64,000 bases of DNA from an uncultured Pirellulaceae bacterium (GTDB taxonomy: Bacteria; Planctomycetota; Planctomycetia; Pirellulales; Pirellulaceae): contig CALDYR010000002.1 of NCBI GenBank assembly GCA_937944405.1, positions 33,116 to 97,115 on the forward strand, given 5' to 3'. The notes under the pieces were generated by a model. That model ran no database searches. It was given only the letters and a program-made list of their open reading frames with translations, and had not been told where the DNA came from. Shown one piece after another: positions 26,659 to 35,441 of the stretch (positions within the stretch are counted from its first letter, which is position 1; the number at the start of each line of letters is the position of its first letter). The translations under genes were made by a program, and so were the position numbers.

Positions 26659-27051
26659 ATGGCAAAAATGGCAAAAATGAAAAAGACAGAAGTTCGACCT
26701 TTCAAAGAAATGCTAATCGAACTCCGGGCTCGGCTGCGGGGCGATGTTTCGACTCTGGCAAATGCGGCCCTTTCTTCCTCTGGGGCGGGGGGGAGTTCGT
26801 CCTCCGCGGTCCCCAGCCACATCGCGGACATGGGCAGCGATACTTATGAGCAAGACAACACGATTTTACTGATGAACAGTGAAGGCGAAACGTTGACCCA
26901 AATCGAAGGGGCTCTTGAACGGATCGAGGGCGGCCTCTATGGTTTCTGCAATGAGTGTTCGGGGAAGATCCCGAAAACGCGACTCAAAGCGATCCCCTAT
27001 ACGCCCTATTGTGTTAAGTGTGCAAGTGAAATCGAATCGGACACTTACTAA
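26659..27051 (+). CDS. DksA/TraR-family zinc-finger protein
   Basis: The 130-residue protein has a flexible Ser/Gly-rich middle (SSSGAGGSSSSA), the helix LTQIEGALERIEGGLYG and a C4 zinc finger FCNECSGKIPKTRLKAIPY followed by CVKC. DksA homologues bind the RNA polymerase secondary channel, with ppGpp, to tune transcription; many short TraR-like forms have unknown targets. The DxxDxA tip motif of true DksA is not seen, so a DksA-like name is safer. GAGGG lies just upstream of the ATG. It is followed 34 nt later by lspA. Confidence 0.85.
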   Translation: MAKMAKMKKTEVRPFKEMLIELRARLRGDVSTLANAALSSSGAGGSSSSAVPSHIADMGSDTYEQDNTILLMNSEGETLTQIEGALERIEGGLYGFCNECSGKIPKTRLKAIPYTPYCVKCASEIESDTY

Positions 27052-27085
27052 CGCCCCCCCGCGCGCGGCAGCCCATTCCCAAGAC

Positions 27086-27718
27086 ATGGCACCGCGCCAA
27101 AGTATGCCACCGAACCAGGATGTACGATTGCCAGCCAGTCGTTACATCCTGTTTTTTTGTATCGCTGCGGCAGGACTGGCGGCAGACTTAATCACCAAGC
27201 ACTTGGCGTTTAAACACTTTTTCAACCCCATTACTGCCGGCCAAGAACCGCGCTGGTGGATCGACGGCGTTTTTGGTTTGCAAACAGCGACTAATCCCGG
27301 CGCCCTTTTTGGTTTGGGCAGCGGATTGAGTTGGTTGTTCGCGATACTTTCAATCGTGGCGATTACAGTAATCCTTGGTTGGTTATTTCTTTTAAAAGGT
27401 GCTTTGGATCGTTGGTTGACGTTTACCTTGGCTTTGATCACCGGCGGGATCTTGGGCAATCTTTATGATCGTGTTGGGATGGGGGCCTTGCCGGGCTACC
27501 CTCAAGAGATTCGCACCAACGTTCGTGATTGGATTTTATTCCGTTTGGAGGGGGTGCCTTTCTTCGACCCATGGCCCAATTTCAATTTGGCAGACTGTTG
27601 GTTGGTTTGCGGTGCAGCGTTCTTGTTCTTCCACGCATTGTTTTTAAATCCTGGCGCTTCGGATTCTGAACTTCCTGCATCTCCCACCAAGACCTCTCAT
27701 GACACACAAACCAGCTGA
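27086..27718 (+). CDS. lspA: Lipoprotein signal peptidase (signal peptidase II)
   Basis: Cleaves the signal peptide of prolipoproteins after lipid attachment, in the inner membrane. About 211 residues from the ATG at 27086; 27104 is an alternative. Four transmembrane segments are visible. The catalytic regions are TNPGALFGLG and GGILGNLYDRV (conserved Asn/Asp), and FNLADCWLVCG carries the catalytic Asp in place of the usual FNIADS. The C-terminal 20 residues extend past the last helix. The upstream DksA-like gene and downstream hisN-type gene (overlap 20 nt) suggest one operon. Confidence 0.92.
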   Translation: MAPRQSMPPNQDVRLPASRYILFFCIAAAGLAADLITKHLAFKHFFNPITAGQEPRWWIDGVFGLQTATNPGALFGLGSGLSWLFAILSIVAITVILGWLFLLKGALDRWLTFTLALITGGILGNLYDRVGMGALPGYPQEIRTNVRDWILFRLEGVPFFDPWPNFNLADCWLVCGAAFLFFHALFLNPGASDSELPASPTKTSHDTQTS

Positions 27719-28550
27719 AACATTTCACTTCGACGGTTCGGCCGACGTTCAGCAGCGTTTAGAATTAGCCAACCGTATTGCAATCGCGGCGGGTAAGTTA
27801 ACGCTGAAACATTTTCGCAATTCCGATCTCAAAGTGATTCGCAAAGGCGACGGTTCGCCGCTGACAATCGCCGACCAAGAGGCCGAAACTTTCCTCCGAA
27901 ACGAAATCCAAAACTCCTTCCCTCATGACGGCATCGTCGGTGAAGAGTTTGGTGTGACCCAAGGTGATTCTGGATTCAACTGGACTCTTGACCCGATCGA
28001 TGGAACAAAATCTTTCATCTGCGGAGTACCACTTTATGGGACCATGGTTGCGGTTGAAAAAATCGACAGCTCCGGCGGTCGCCGTAGCTTGATTGGATCG
28101 GTCTATCTACCGGGAATCGACGAAGGCATTTTTGCGGCAACCGGATGCGGGGCTTGGCATTTCAAACACGACCACCCCGCCACAAGAGCGCGCGTCTCTT
28201 CGACAGCGTCATTAGCAGACGCCGTATTGGTTACCTCCGAAGTAGAAAATTTCGGAGAACGCAGTGCCGCAGATACCTACGCCCGTCTATCCCAAGCCGT
28301 TTACTTTGCTCGGACTTGGGGCGACGTCTATGGCTACCTATTGGTCGCCACGGGCCATGTCGACGTGATGATCGATCCTATTTTGAACGTTTGGGATGCT
28401 GCTGCAGTCCAACCAATTATCGAAGAGGCTGGCGGGCGATTTTCCGATTGGTCAGGAAATCCACGAATCGATTCGGGAGACGCCATTGGATCCAATGGAT
28501 TAGTTCACGAAGAGATATTGCGTTTGGTGCAAATGAAAGACGCAACTTAA
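27699..28550 (+). CDS. hisN: Histidinol-phosphatase-type inositol monophosphatase family enzyme
   Basis: A Mg2+-dependent phosphatase, 283 residues. VGEEFGVTQGDSGFNWTLDPIDGTKSF holds the metal-binding Glu pair and the DPxDGT motif; the shared FICGVPLYGTMVAV tract is characteristic of the HisN branch. RTWGDVYGYLLVATGHVDVM and WDAAAVQPIIEEAGG form the C-terminal motif. The likely reaction is histidinol-phosphate to histidinol. It overlaps lspA by 20 nt, and the gene name is given by branch resemblance only. Confidence 0.8.
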   Translation: MTHKPAETFHFDGSADVQQRLELANRIAIAAGKLTLKHFRNSDLKVIRKGDGSPLTIADQEAETFLRNEIQNSFPHDGIVGEEFGVTQGDSGFNWTLDPIDGTKSFICGVPLYGTMVAVEKIDSSGGRRSLIGSVYLPGIDEGIFAATGCGAWHFKHDHPATRARVSSTASLADAVLVTSEVENFGERSAADTYARLSQAVYFARTWGDVYGYLLVATGHVDVMIDPILNVWDAAAVQPIIEEAGGRFSDWSGNPRIDSGDAIGSNGLVHEEILRLVQMKDAT

Positions 28551-28697
28551 ATTTGAATTTTGTGGCGACCGGCCTGAATTCTGGCGAATCCAGCTACGTG
28601 GAATAATTCAAGCGGTGATAAAACACTCTCCCCACTAAATTCGCGGAAACATCAATTTCGTTGCCGCAGGCGATGCCGTCCACCGCAGACCTGCAGA

Positions 28698-29531
28698 TTA
28701 CATCCCAGAATTCAGGTACTTGGATTCTCCCAAACAACCGAACCGATCAGCACCGCGCCCACCGTATCCGCTGTCGGTACGTTGGTAATCGATCAGTTTG
28801 AAATTGACCAAGTGATCGAACCGATCGTTGATCCGTTTCGCGCACCGCTCGCAGTTGCAGCGTTGTGAATGGTCCGACATTTTTTTGGCGGAAAACGGGC
28901 GAGGCCAATAGACCGAAAACATGGGACGTTTGTCAGGGCAATTCTTTCCACAACGATATCCGCCCGGCTCTTGGGCTTGGTAGGGGCGACCTTGGTTGCC
29001 CCAACGGCTTTCTAAATGGACTTCGCCACACTGGCACCTGCTGGCCGGTCGTTGGCAAACAGAACAAGGCTTACGCGGATCGATCGGAAATGGAGAATCA
29101 TCTCGGAAGAGATCGTAATTGATAACCGGATGTGATTTCTTACCGCGCTGCGTGAGCTTCTGTTTGCCTTTCCTTTTTACCGCTGCCTGATTTTCCTTGG
29201 GCAACGGTTTGGTCATTGTCGATTTGCCCGCGGAGGCTGCCGCCGGAATTGCGGCGCGTTGAGGCGGGGCGCCGTTTTCCATTTTTGCAGGGCCAGTTAA
29301 AGGGCGCGCCGGTGGAGGAGCCTCGGGCACAGTTATCGAATCAATGCGCTGCTGATCATCGGTAGCGTTCAACGGATAACGGTTGGGAAAAAGATTCAGC
29401 CCGGGATTTGGGGCGTAATACTGACGCAGCGGCTGCTGCATCGCGGGAGAGCGCCAATCCTGTCCTTGGCACCAGTCTGCGGAAACACAAGCCACGATCA
29501 GGGCAAACCATAACAGTGAATTTTTTTTCAT
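28698..29531 (-). CDS. Secreted Cys-rich protein of unknown function
   Basis: 277 residues from the ATG at 29531, which has a strong ribosome site (GGGGGGG a few nt upstream); an earlier ATG at 29585 would put the signal peptide far from the N-terminus. Signal peptide MKKNSLLWFALIVACVSA, then a Pro/Lys/Ala-rich spacer. A C-terminal Cys-rich module has CSVCQRPASRCQCG, YRCGKNC and CNCERCAKRINDRFD. About ten Cys could form disulfides or bind metal. No known family was recognised. It is convergent with hisN, 147 bp apart. Confidence 0.6.
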   Translation of the reverse strand: MKKNSLLWFALIVACVSADWCQGQDWRSPAMQQPLRQYYAPNPGLNLFPNRYPLNATDDQQRIDSITVPEAPPPARPLTGPAKMENGAPPQRAAIPAAASAGKSTMTKPLPKENQAAVKRKGKQKLTQRGKKSHPVINYDLFRDDSPFPIDPRKPCSVCQRPASRCQCGEVHLESRWGNQGRPYQAQEPGGYRCGKNCPDKRPMFSVYWPRPFSAKKMSDHSQRCNCERCAKRINDRFDHLVNFKLIDYQRTDSGYGGRGADRFGCLGESKYLNSGM

Positions 29532-29744
29532 CCAAGCCCCCCCTATGCGACTAATTCTCTGGGTACGCACCATCCCAAGCGGCAACCATTATTTAATCGG
29601 AATCCTAAGAGGGACGCCTACAGTTTGGCAGGCTGGCTCCTGTTAGCTAAGATAGGCGGAGTTTTCAAGCAGCAATGGAGAGAAAATGACTGCACCAAGA
29701 ATGTCCAATCACATTTCACGCCTACATTTTCCACGTCCCAATCG

Positions 29745-30203
29745 TCATCGACCGGCTTGCTTGACCCCATCATGTCTTGCTTTACACGCGAGCTTGTAGG
29801 CTTCTTGGTCACCGTGCCGATGAATTGAAAAAGCCTTTGTCTTCCGACGACCGTTAGCATCCGTCCATTGTGCTACCCAGTACCAATAGTGATATTCGTA
29901 CTCCCCCCGAGCATCTTTTTGCTTGTGCAGACGGACACCGACAACGCCGGACTTATTGCGTGAAGACGGCACTTCGGCTAACTCTTGGACGGAAAACTTT
30001 CGCGAAGCTTCGTCAATTTCGTCTCGAAAACGTTTCGCCGCCGCCAGCGCAGATCGTTTACCACCGTAACTGCTATCGCCAAAAAACTTCTCAGTTTTCT
30101 CGCCTCGGCGCTGAATACGAACCTCCCACCCCCCGTAAACTTTTCCGGCGTCGCTTTTGGTTTCGATTCGAGAGATGTTTCGGCGGGGATTTTTCCTGGC
30201 CAT
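29745..30203 (-). CDS. Protein with two AP2-like DNA-binding repeats
   Basis: 152 residues from the ATG at 30203. A longer open frame to 30395 lacks a plausible N-terminus. Two repeats fit the AP2/ERF-like fold: residues about 10-60 (GGWEVRIQRRGEKTEKFFGD, then SALAAAKRFRDEI) and about 75-140 (SGVVGVRLHKQKD, WVAQWTDANGRRKTKAFSIH, DQEAYKLACKAR). In bacteria AP2 domains are usually the DNA-binding half of HNH homing endonucleases. No HNH motif is present here, so a stand-alone DNA-binding protein is inferred. Nothing else in the sequence gives its target. Confidence 0.65.
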   Translation of the reverse strand: MARKNPRRNISRIETKSDAGKVYGGWEVRIQRRGEKTEKFFGDSSYGGKRSALAAAKRFRDEIDEASRKFSVQELAEVPSSRNKSGVVGVRLHKQKDARGEYEYHYWYWVAQWTDANGRRKTKAFSIHRHGDQEAYKLACKARHDGVKQAGR

Positions 30204-30628
30204 TAGCGGGAAGGATTCGGCAAGCGGTGATGACGAGGAGAAGGAAAGTAAGGGAGGCACTCCTTCACGATACGGAAATGGCGACTCGGTTTCCAGCGTC
30301 ATCTTAAAAAGAAGGCTTTTTTCGGTAGGTTCCACGCCCGCCGAAGGTGGACATTTTAGCAACGTCTTACTTCGAAGCAGCAATCTGACTGCCAAAGGAT
30401 CGACCTACCCATCGCAATTTAGCGCGCTAAACGTGCAACCAAACGCGTCCATCTGTTTACCTAATGGATAGAAGACAAAGGCGACTGCAGCACACCACCA
30501 TCGTTGGTGCGCTACTATTATCTCCTAACCGTACCTAACACCGAAAAGATGGTAAAAGGATCAGAAAGTTCATTTCACCGCGCAATCAGATGAATTCACC
30601 AAGCCTTCATCGGCGCTGGGAAAGCTTT
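30204..30628. other. Intergenic, nothing assigned
   Basis: 425 bp between the AP2-like gene and the CxxC protein gene, both on the minus strand. No RNA gene or conserved motif was seen. Confidence 0.4.
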
Positions 30629-30865
30629 TTAAGCCTCGACGAATTCTAACGCAGCAAGCAGCGCTTCGTATTCGTCGTTGCAACAGGGGCAATTTCTCAG
30701 GTGCGTTTGCACCTTTTTCATTGATTCGCACAATGAAGCCCCCATCAATTCGGCTTCTGCAAACTGTGCGACGTTGACCAAACAACCATCGCATTCCATC
30801 GCGTCGGCGGATGAATTAACGACCAACGTTAAAAGGGTATCTATTTGTTGTTTGGAAAGAGGCAT
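30629..30865 (-). CDS. Small CxxC protein paired with an ECF sigma factor
   Basis: A 78-residue protein that starts 19 nt after the sigma-factor stop. It carries CDGC near residue 25 and HLRNCPCCNDEYEALL near residue 55, a His/Cys arrangement similar to zinc-finger anti-sigma or zf-HC2 proteins. No transmembrane segment follows, so it would be a soluble partner. The pairing with the adjacent sigma factor suggests control of its activity; this is inference from position and motif. Confidence 0.75.
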   Translation of the reverse strand: MPLSKQQIDTLLTLVVNSSADAMECDGCLVNVAQFAEAELMGASLCESMKKVQTHLRNCPCCNDEYEALLAALEFVEA

Positions 30866-30884
30866 CGTAACAGAAGGTTCCTAA

Positions 30885-31511
30885 TTAGGCGAAAACGCTC
30901 TCGATATCGGACATCGAATAACTAGAGGCTTCGAATCCTGACTTCAAACGTAGCTTGGCATCATGGAAAAGTTTATAGACAGCATTTCGGTTGCTATCAG
31001 TGCGTCGAGCGATTTCTTCGACGGGCATGCCACCCAATAAGGCGCGGACGACGGTTCGTTGTTTATCGGTCAACTGGTTCTCAATAAGTTCCCCTAACGT
31101 TTCGAGGATCGCCCGTTGATCGATGTCGGAACCGGATGCCCCTTCTTCGGCAACAGCCAATTCGATTTTCATATCGTTTTTTGAGGTGATCGCGTCCAAT
31201 GAAACGTCTTTGTGATGCCTTCGTCGGAGTTCGGAGATCCCCACGCGGATGGCGATGGAGATCGCCCACGTGGTAAACTTACTGCGCCCTTCGAAAGAAT
31301 CAATGTTTTTGATTATCCGGATTAACGACTCTTGACAAATGTCTTCGCAAAACGCGTCGTCTTGTCCGCGACGGTAAAACGCCCCTTTAAGACCTCGTAA
31401 AAGAACTTCTCGGAGTTTCCCGATCGCGTCGTCTCGATGCGATTCGTTTTTCAAGTTTTCTACCCAGTCGTAGGGTTCGGTAGCCATCGATTGACTTTCG
31501 GTCGAGTACAT
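30885..31511 (-). CDS. RNA polymerase ECF-type sigma factor
   Basis: A 208-residue protein with sigma-70 region 2 (DDAFCEDICQESLIRIIKNI, then FEGRSKFTTWAISIAIRVG) and region 4 (LTDKQRTVVRALLGGMPVEEIARRT, then RNAVYKLFHDAKLRLK). Region 3 is missing, as in ECF factors. The start is ATG at 31511 with GAAGG upstream; 31487 is an alternative. It is encoded together with the CxxC protein that follows. The target promoters and the inducing signal are unknown. Confidence 0.9.
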   Translation of the reverse strand: MYSTESQSMATEPYDWVENLKNESHRDDAIGKLREVLLRGLKGAFYRRGQDDAFCEDICQESLIRIIKNIDSFEGRSKFTTWAISIAIRVGISELRRRHHKDVSLDAITSKNDMKIELAVAEEGASGSDIDQRAILETLGELIENQLTDKQRTVVRALLGGMPVEEIARRTDSNRNAVYKLFHDAKLRLKSGFEASSYSMSDIESVFA

Positions 31512-32156
31512 AAACCTTCGCGGAAGCTAACAAATTAACTTCCATCGCCCGCCAGAGCGGTCGTTGCAGGTGAACCAACATCCGGTAGATGTCAGCATTC
31601 CCAATACGGCTAAATTTCTTTTTGGATCGCTCAGTGTCCTGTGCAAAAACCTCATTGTAATCGACTTCACGCATGTGACGCAATGCGCGGTGACGTATTA
31701 CCTGCCGGTGTGAATTTATCGCGTAAAATTGTTCCACCTGCAACCGGTGGCGTCTCTTCTGGCTACGTTTCTGCTCAACGAATAGTGTTGGCATCTAATG
31801 CTGCTATCACTGTCCGTTTTTTTGCCGTTCGGTCGCTGGCAATCTGCAGAAAACCGATCGGCGACAACCTATTTGCCCAACCATAAACGCATCCACTGAT
31901 GAAATTGCAGGAAAACGATTTTTTGGGACCTGCCGCTTGATCCCTGAGGATTAAATTACACAACTATTACACGTCTCAGACATGGCCGGAACCAACGTTT
32001 TTCCGATATTTCCTATACTCGGGTCTTCTTCCGCTGGTACTTGTTTTGATTCAATACCGCTGCGCCACCTACGTTCAACGGTACACGATCACCTTCCCAA
32101 AACGCCACGCATCTCAGTTTTTAAAAAGCCCTACAAGAAGGCAAAAAAGGAATATT
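31512..32156. other. Divergent intergenic region
   Basis: 645 bp between the sigma gene and the desaturase gene, which point away from each other. Open frames here overlap the sigma gene antisense or lack features. Promoters of both genes presumably lie here. Confidence 0.45.
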
Positions 32157-33242
32157 ATGGCCACCGCTTACGAAGACACAAAGAACGGCGCTAACGATAT
32201 CGATTCCACCAAACGTTTATCTGATGGTCTTAAACGGAAATCAGAGGCTGATTTAGTCGCCCCTGTCGATCCGTTCGCAGCCATGGAACGCGATGACGAA
32301 AACGGAGAAGATCGAGGAAAACACCACCACCACGAACACGAAGAAATGAGCACCGCGCGAAAAATGGTGATGTTGGGCGTGGTAGTATTTCCGCTGCTGG
32401 GTTTGGCAGCGACCATCGCTACCAGCTGGCAGTACGGATTCATGGGCTGGTTGTATTTAGGGATGCTGGTAGGGGGGTGGTACCTGACGGGTTTAGGAAT
32501 CACGATTGGGTATCACCGTCAGTTGACTCACCGCTCGTTCGAAACCTACAAACCGATCCGCCATTTTTGGGCATCCTTGGGAGCACTGGCTGTTGAAGGA
32601 TCGCCCATCGACTGGTGCATGGTCCATCGCAAGCATCACCAATTCAGCGATCACCACGGCGACCCGCACTCTCCCCATCTCGCTGGCGATGGCATGATCA
32701 ACAAGATGAAAGGATTTTTTCACTCGCACGTCGGGTGGTTGTTTATCAGCAACTGGTCAAAAGAAGAACGCAGCCGATACATCCCCGACTTAATCCAAGA
32801 AGATTACCTCATGTCGATCGACCGTCACTACCTTTGGTGGGTGGTCGCCAGTTTAGTCCTTCCTGCCGTTTTTGCCGGTGTCGTCACGATGTCAATTCAA
32901 GGCGCTTTGCTGGGGCTTTTATGGGGCGGTTTGGCACGAGTCTGTTTTACCCACCACATGACTTGGGCTATCAATTCGGTTTGCCACGTCTTTGGCAGCC
33001 GCGATTTCAAGTCGTCCGATGACTCACGTAACAACGTTATTTTTGGCATTTTCAGCCACGGAGAAGGCTGGCACAACAATCACCACGCTTTCCCATCTTC
33101 GGCCCGGCACGGCCTCAAATGGTGGCAATTTGACCTTAGCTGGATCATCATCCGCTCACTGGAGCTGGCTGGTTTAGCCTGGGACGTAAAACTACCATCC
33201 GAAAAATCCATGGCCAAGAAAGCCGTCGTCACCGAAATCTAA
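32157..33242 (+). CDS. Membrane fatty acid desaturase
   Basis: Introduces a double bond into an acyl chain using a di-iron centre, O2 and electrons from a carrier. 361 residues from the ATG at 32157 (AAAAAAGG just upstream). An acidic, His-rich N-terminus (KHHHHEHEEM) precedes four or more hydrophobic segments. The three histidine boxes of the stearoyl-CoA desaturase type are present: HRQLTH, HRKHHQFSDHHGDPH, and HGEGWHNNHHAF. The enzyme probably adjusts membrane fluidity; positional specificity cannot be told. A terminator follows. Confidence 0.92.
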   Translation: MATAYEDTKNGANDIDSTKRLSDGLKRKSEADLVAPVDPFAAMERDDENGEDRGKHHHHEHEEMSTARKMVMLGVVVFPLLGLAATIATSWQYGFMGWLYLGMLVGGWYLTGLGITIGYHRQLTHRSFETYKPIRHFWASLGALAVEGSPIDWCMVHRKHHQFSDHHGDPHSPHLAGDGMINKMKGFFHSHVGWLFISNWSKEERSRYIPDLIQEDYLMSIDRHYLWWVVASLVLPAVFAGVVTMSIQGALLGLLWGGLARVCFTHHMTWAINSVCHVFGSRDFKSSDDSRNNVIFGIFSHGEGWHNNHHAFPSSARHGLKWWQFDLSWIIIRSLELAGLAWDVKLPSEKSMAKKAVVTEI

Positions 33243-33270
33243 GCTCCATTGGCGGTTCACACCCTAATCA

Positions 33271-33304
33271 GCGGCCTTTCATGTGAAAGGGCGCTTTTCT
33301 TTTG
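33271..33304 (+). terminator. Rho-independent terminator of the desaturase gene
   Basis: CCTTTCA TG TGAAAGG stem, extended by GCG/CGC pairs, followed by TTTTCTTTT; 28 nt after the stop codon. Confidence 0.8.
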
Positions 33305-33436
33305 CGCTGATGTTCCACTTAATCAGCCGCAAGGACAGCTAAAATTCGGTCTCACCTAACGATACAGAACGTTACCTGCGGTGAATGCACCTCGGATCCC
33401 AAGTCGATGTTCCCCCTGATGCAATCACTACCGGTT

Positions 33437-34150
33437 TCACGTGGCGTCGGCCCCGTGTTTAACAAACCGGTATCCGGCGTCGCGAATCGTGAGAAAATGG
33501 ACGGGCTGACTGGGGTTGGGTTCGAAGGTCTTTCTCAGTTGTCGCAGGATCTGATCGGGCGCCCTGGTCGTGACATGACCGGGCAATTCCCAAACGTCTT
33601 CTAACAGTTGATGCCGCGACACGACTTTTCCTTCGTTTTCAGCGAAATACTTCAGCGCTTTGATCTGCAACTGAGTCAGTCGGATGGGGCTGTTACCGAC
33701 AGTGACTTGGTAGGTTTTGAAATTGATTTTCGCGTTGGCAAATTCGTACTGTTCCAAATCCTTACTGCCCGCCGGACCGCGATTGAATTGCCCCAACAGG
33801 TTCTTGATGCGGCTGATTAGTTCCTGGAGTTCAAACGGTTTTACCATATACTGATTGGCTCCCACGTCGAACCCGCGCGAACGATCCTCCGACAGCGTCC
33901 GAGCACTGAGCATCAACACGGGCATCTGTTTTCCCGATTCACGAAGCTGCTCACAGACTTCATAACCGCTCATTCCCGGCAGCATCAAATCCAACACGAT
34001 TAAATCGACGGGTTTAGATTCATCATCAGCAATTTTTAGCGCCTCTGGACCGCTGGCCGCGACAGTGACTTGGTAACCTTCTGCCTCCAAATTAAATTTG
34101 ATTCCCACCGCAAGGTGGCGTTCGTCATCGACGACTAGAATATGGCTCAT
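33437..34150 (-). CDS. OmpR/PhoB-type response regulator
   Basis: A 237-residue DNA-binding regulator. The receiver domain has the acidic pair in VDDERHL, phosphoacceptor Asp in DLIVLDLMLPGMSG (near residue 54), Thr/Ser in LMLSARTLSEDRS and Lys in YMVKPFEL. The C-terminal winged helix begins near residue 130 and contains RLTQLQIKALKYFAENEG and HQLLEDVWELPGHVTTRAPDQILRQLRK. It follows the histidine kinase gene on the same strand by 47 nt and is its likely partner. Confidence 0.95.
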   Translation of the reverse strand: MSHILVVDDERHLAVGIKFNLEAEGYQVTVAASGPEALKIADDESKPVDLIVLDLMLPGMSGYEVCEQLRESGKQMPVLMLSARTLSEDRSRGFDVGANQYMVKPFELQELISRIKNLLGQFNRGPAGSKDLEQYEFANAKINFKTYQVTVGNSPIRLTQLQIKALKYFAENEGKVVSRHQLLEDVWELPGHVTTRAPDQILRQLRKTFEPNPSQPVHFLTIRDAGYRFVKHGADAT

Positions 34151-34197
34151 GGCGGTTTTAAAGAAGCGCTAAAACACACGTGTCGAAACATGCGTCC

Positions 34198-35202
34198 TCA
34201 AGCGGCGGTTATAGGTTGATCAACATCGACGGTTGAGGAAGTGGAACGCACCGCAATCGCAGGCAATTGCACCTCGAAAGTTGTTCGGATTTTACTGCCT
34301 ACTGGGGTGCCCATTTTGAGCCCCCCACCTCTTGGGGCGATCGCTTCATCGTCCAACACGGCGACTTTTCCCCCCGCGCGTTTAACAAGGGTACGGACGA
34401 TGTATAATCCCAACCCGGTTCCTGGTTTCTCACGGCGGAGCTCCCGTCCTAAACGAACAAACCGCCCAAAGATTTTCCGCCGTAGGGGTTTAGGGATACC
34501 GGGCCCGTTGTCTGATATACGGCAGACGGCAAAGTCATCTTCCATTTTCAGTTCAACATAAACTTCTGGTTCTTGACCCGCATATTTGACCGCGTTGTCG
34601 ATTAAATTTCGAAAGATCATCAGGGCGTCGACGCGCGTCGTGCTGATCAAGCATGACTCCAGATCCGATTTTACCGACGCTGCATCGACGCGGTAGCGTA
34701 GCGTCACACTGCGAATGGCCTGTTGAATAATTTCGGCCAAATCGACTGCTTCGACATCGTAGCTGCGGACTTTATCGGCATACCCAGCCTCCAGTAAATG
34801 CGACGTCAAATTGTCCAAACGTTCAACATCATCCATCATGAACCGTCGAAACGTCTTGCGTTCCTTTTCGCTGACCTCGCGCAGTTCCAGGGTCTGCAAA
34901 TAAAGCTTTAGCGAAGCGATCGGGGATTTGAGTTCGTGTGTGACACTGTCAATGAAGTTCGATTGTCGGCGAGTCAAATTGATGGCTTTGACCGAAAGGG
35001 TCAGGTAGCACACAACACCGGTCAACACGATCGCCAAAAAAGACGTTCCGATCGAAAGCAGCGCCCAGTAGAACCCCGCCTGTTGAGACTGTAGAGCAAT
35101 AACCGTGGTCAGGATAACCCAACCAATAATCAGCGCGATGATCAAAATGATCATCGTCACGCCAAGGGTAATCGGAAATTTTAAGGACCAACGTTCGAAC
35201 AT
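34198..35202 (-). CDS. Membrane sensor histidine kinase
   Basis: A 334-residue kinase with two transmembrane helices (about 12-38 and 43-68) and almost no periplasmic loop, so it senses within the membrane or cytoplasm. The H-box is SVTHELKSPIASLKLYLQ. The catalytic part has NLIDNAVKYAGQ (N), DNGPGIPKPLRRKIF (G1/F) and GTGLGLYIVRTLVKRAGG (G2). The C-terminal 30 residues are a Ser/Thr/Val tail. It is encoded upstream of the OmpR-type regulator. Confidence 0.93.
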   Translation of the reverse strand: MFERWSLKFPITLGVTMIILIIALIIGWVILTTVIALQSQQAGFYWALLSIGTSFLAIVLTGVVCYLTLSVKAINLTRRQSNFIDSVTHELKSPIASLKLYLQTLELREVSEKERKTFRRFMMDDVERLDNLTSHLLEAGYADKVRSYDVEAVDLAEIIQQAIRSVTLRYRVDAASVKSDLESCLISTTRVDALMIFRNLIDNAVKYAGQEPEVYVELKMEDDFAVCRISDNGPGIPKPLRRKIFGRFVRLGRELRREKPGTGLGLYIVRTLVKRAGGKVAVLDDEAIAPRGGGLKMGTPVGSKIRTTFEVQLPAIAVRSTSSTVDVDQPITAA

Positions 35203-35441
35203 AGCGATTTATCATGCACCAACAAAACGCCTTTTGAAAGGGTTGTTCTTAGATTTCGGCAAATCGCAAACAACGGCGAACCCTTTTCCCAAAAAAACTG
35301 CTGGTTTTGCGTTTCTCGCCGCCTACGTATTTTTCTCGATCAGTGTGGTTATCACTACCTGTGCATTTACGGAGCGATTCACCGGCGGGCCATGCGTTCA
35401 GCGCTGTGAATCCCTTACGCGGCCGGCTATCGATTCTCATT

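Noticed and set aside
31387..31794. 135-codon minus-strand frame overlapping the sigma factor start
   Set aside because: Basic composition without motifs; overlaps the certain sigma gene in another frame.
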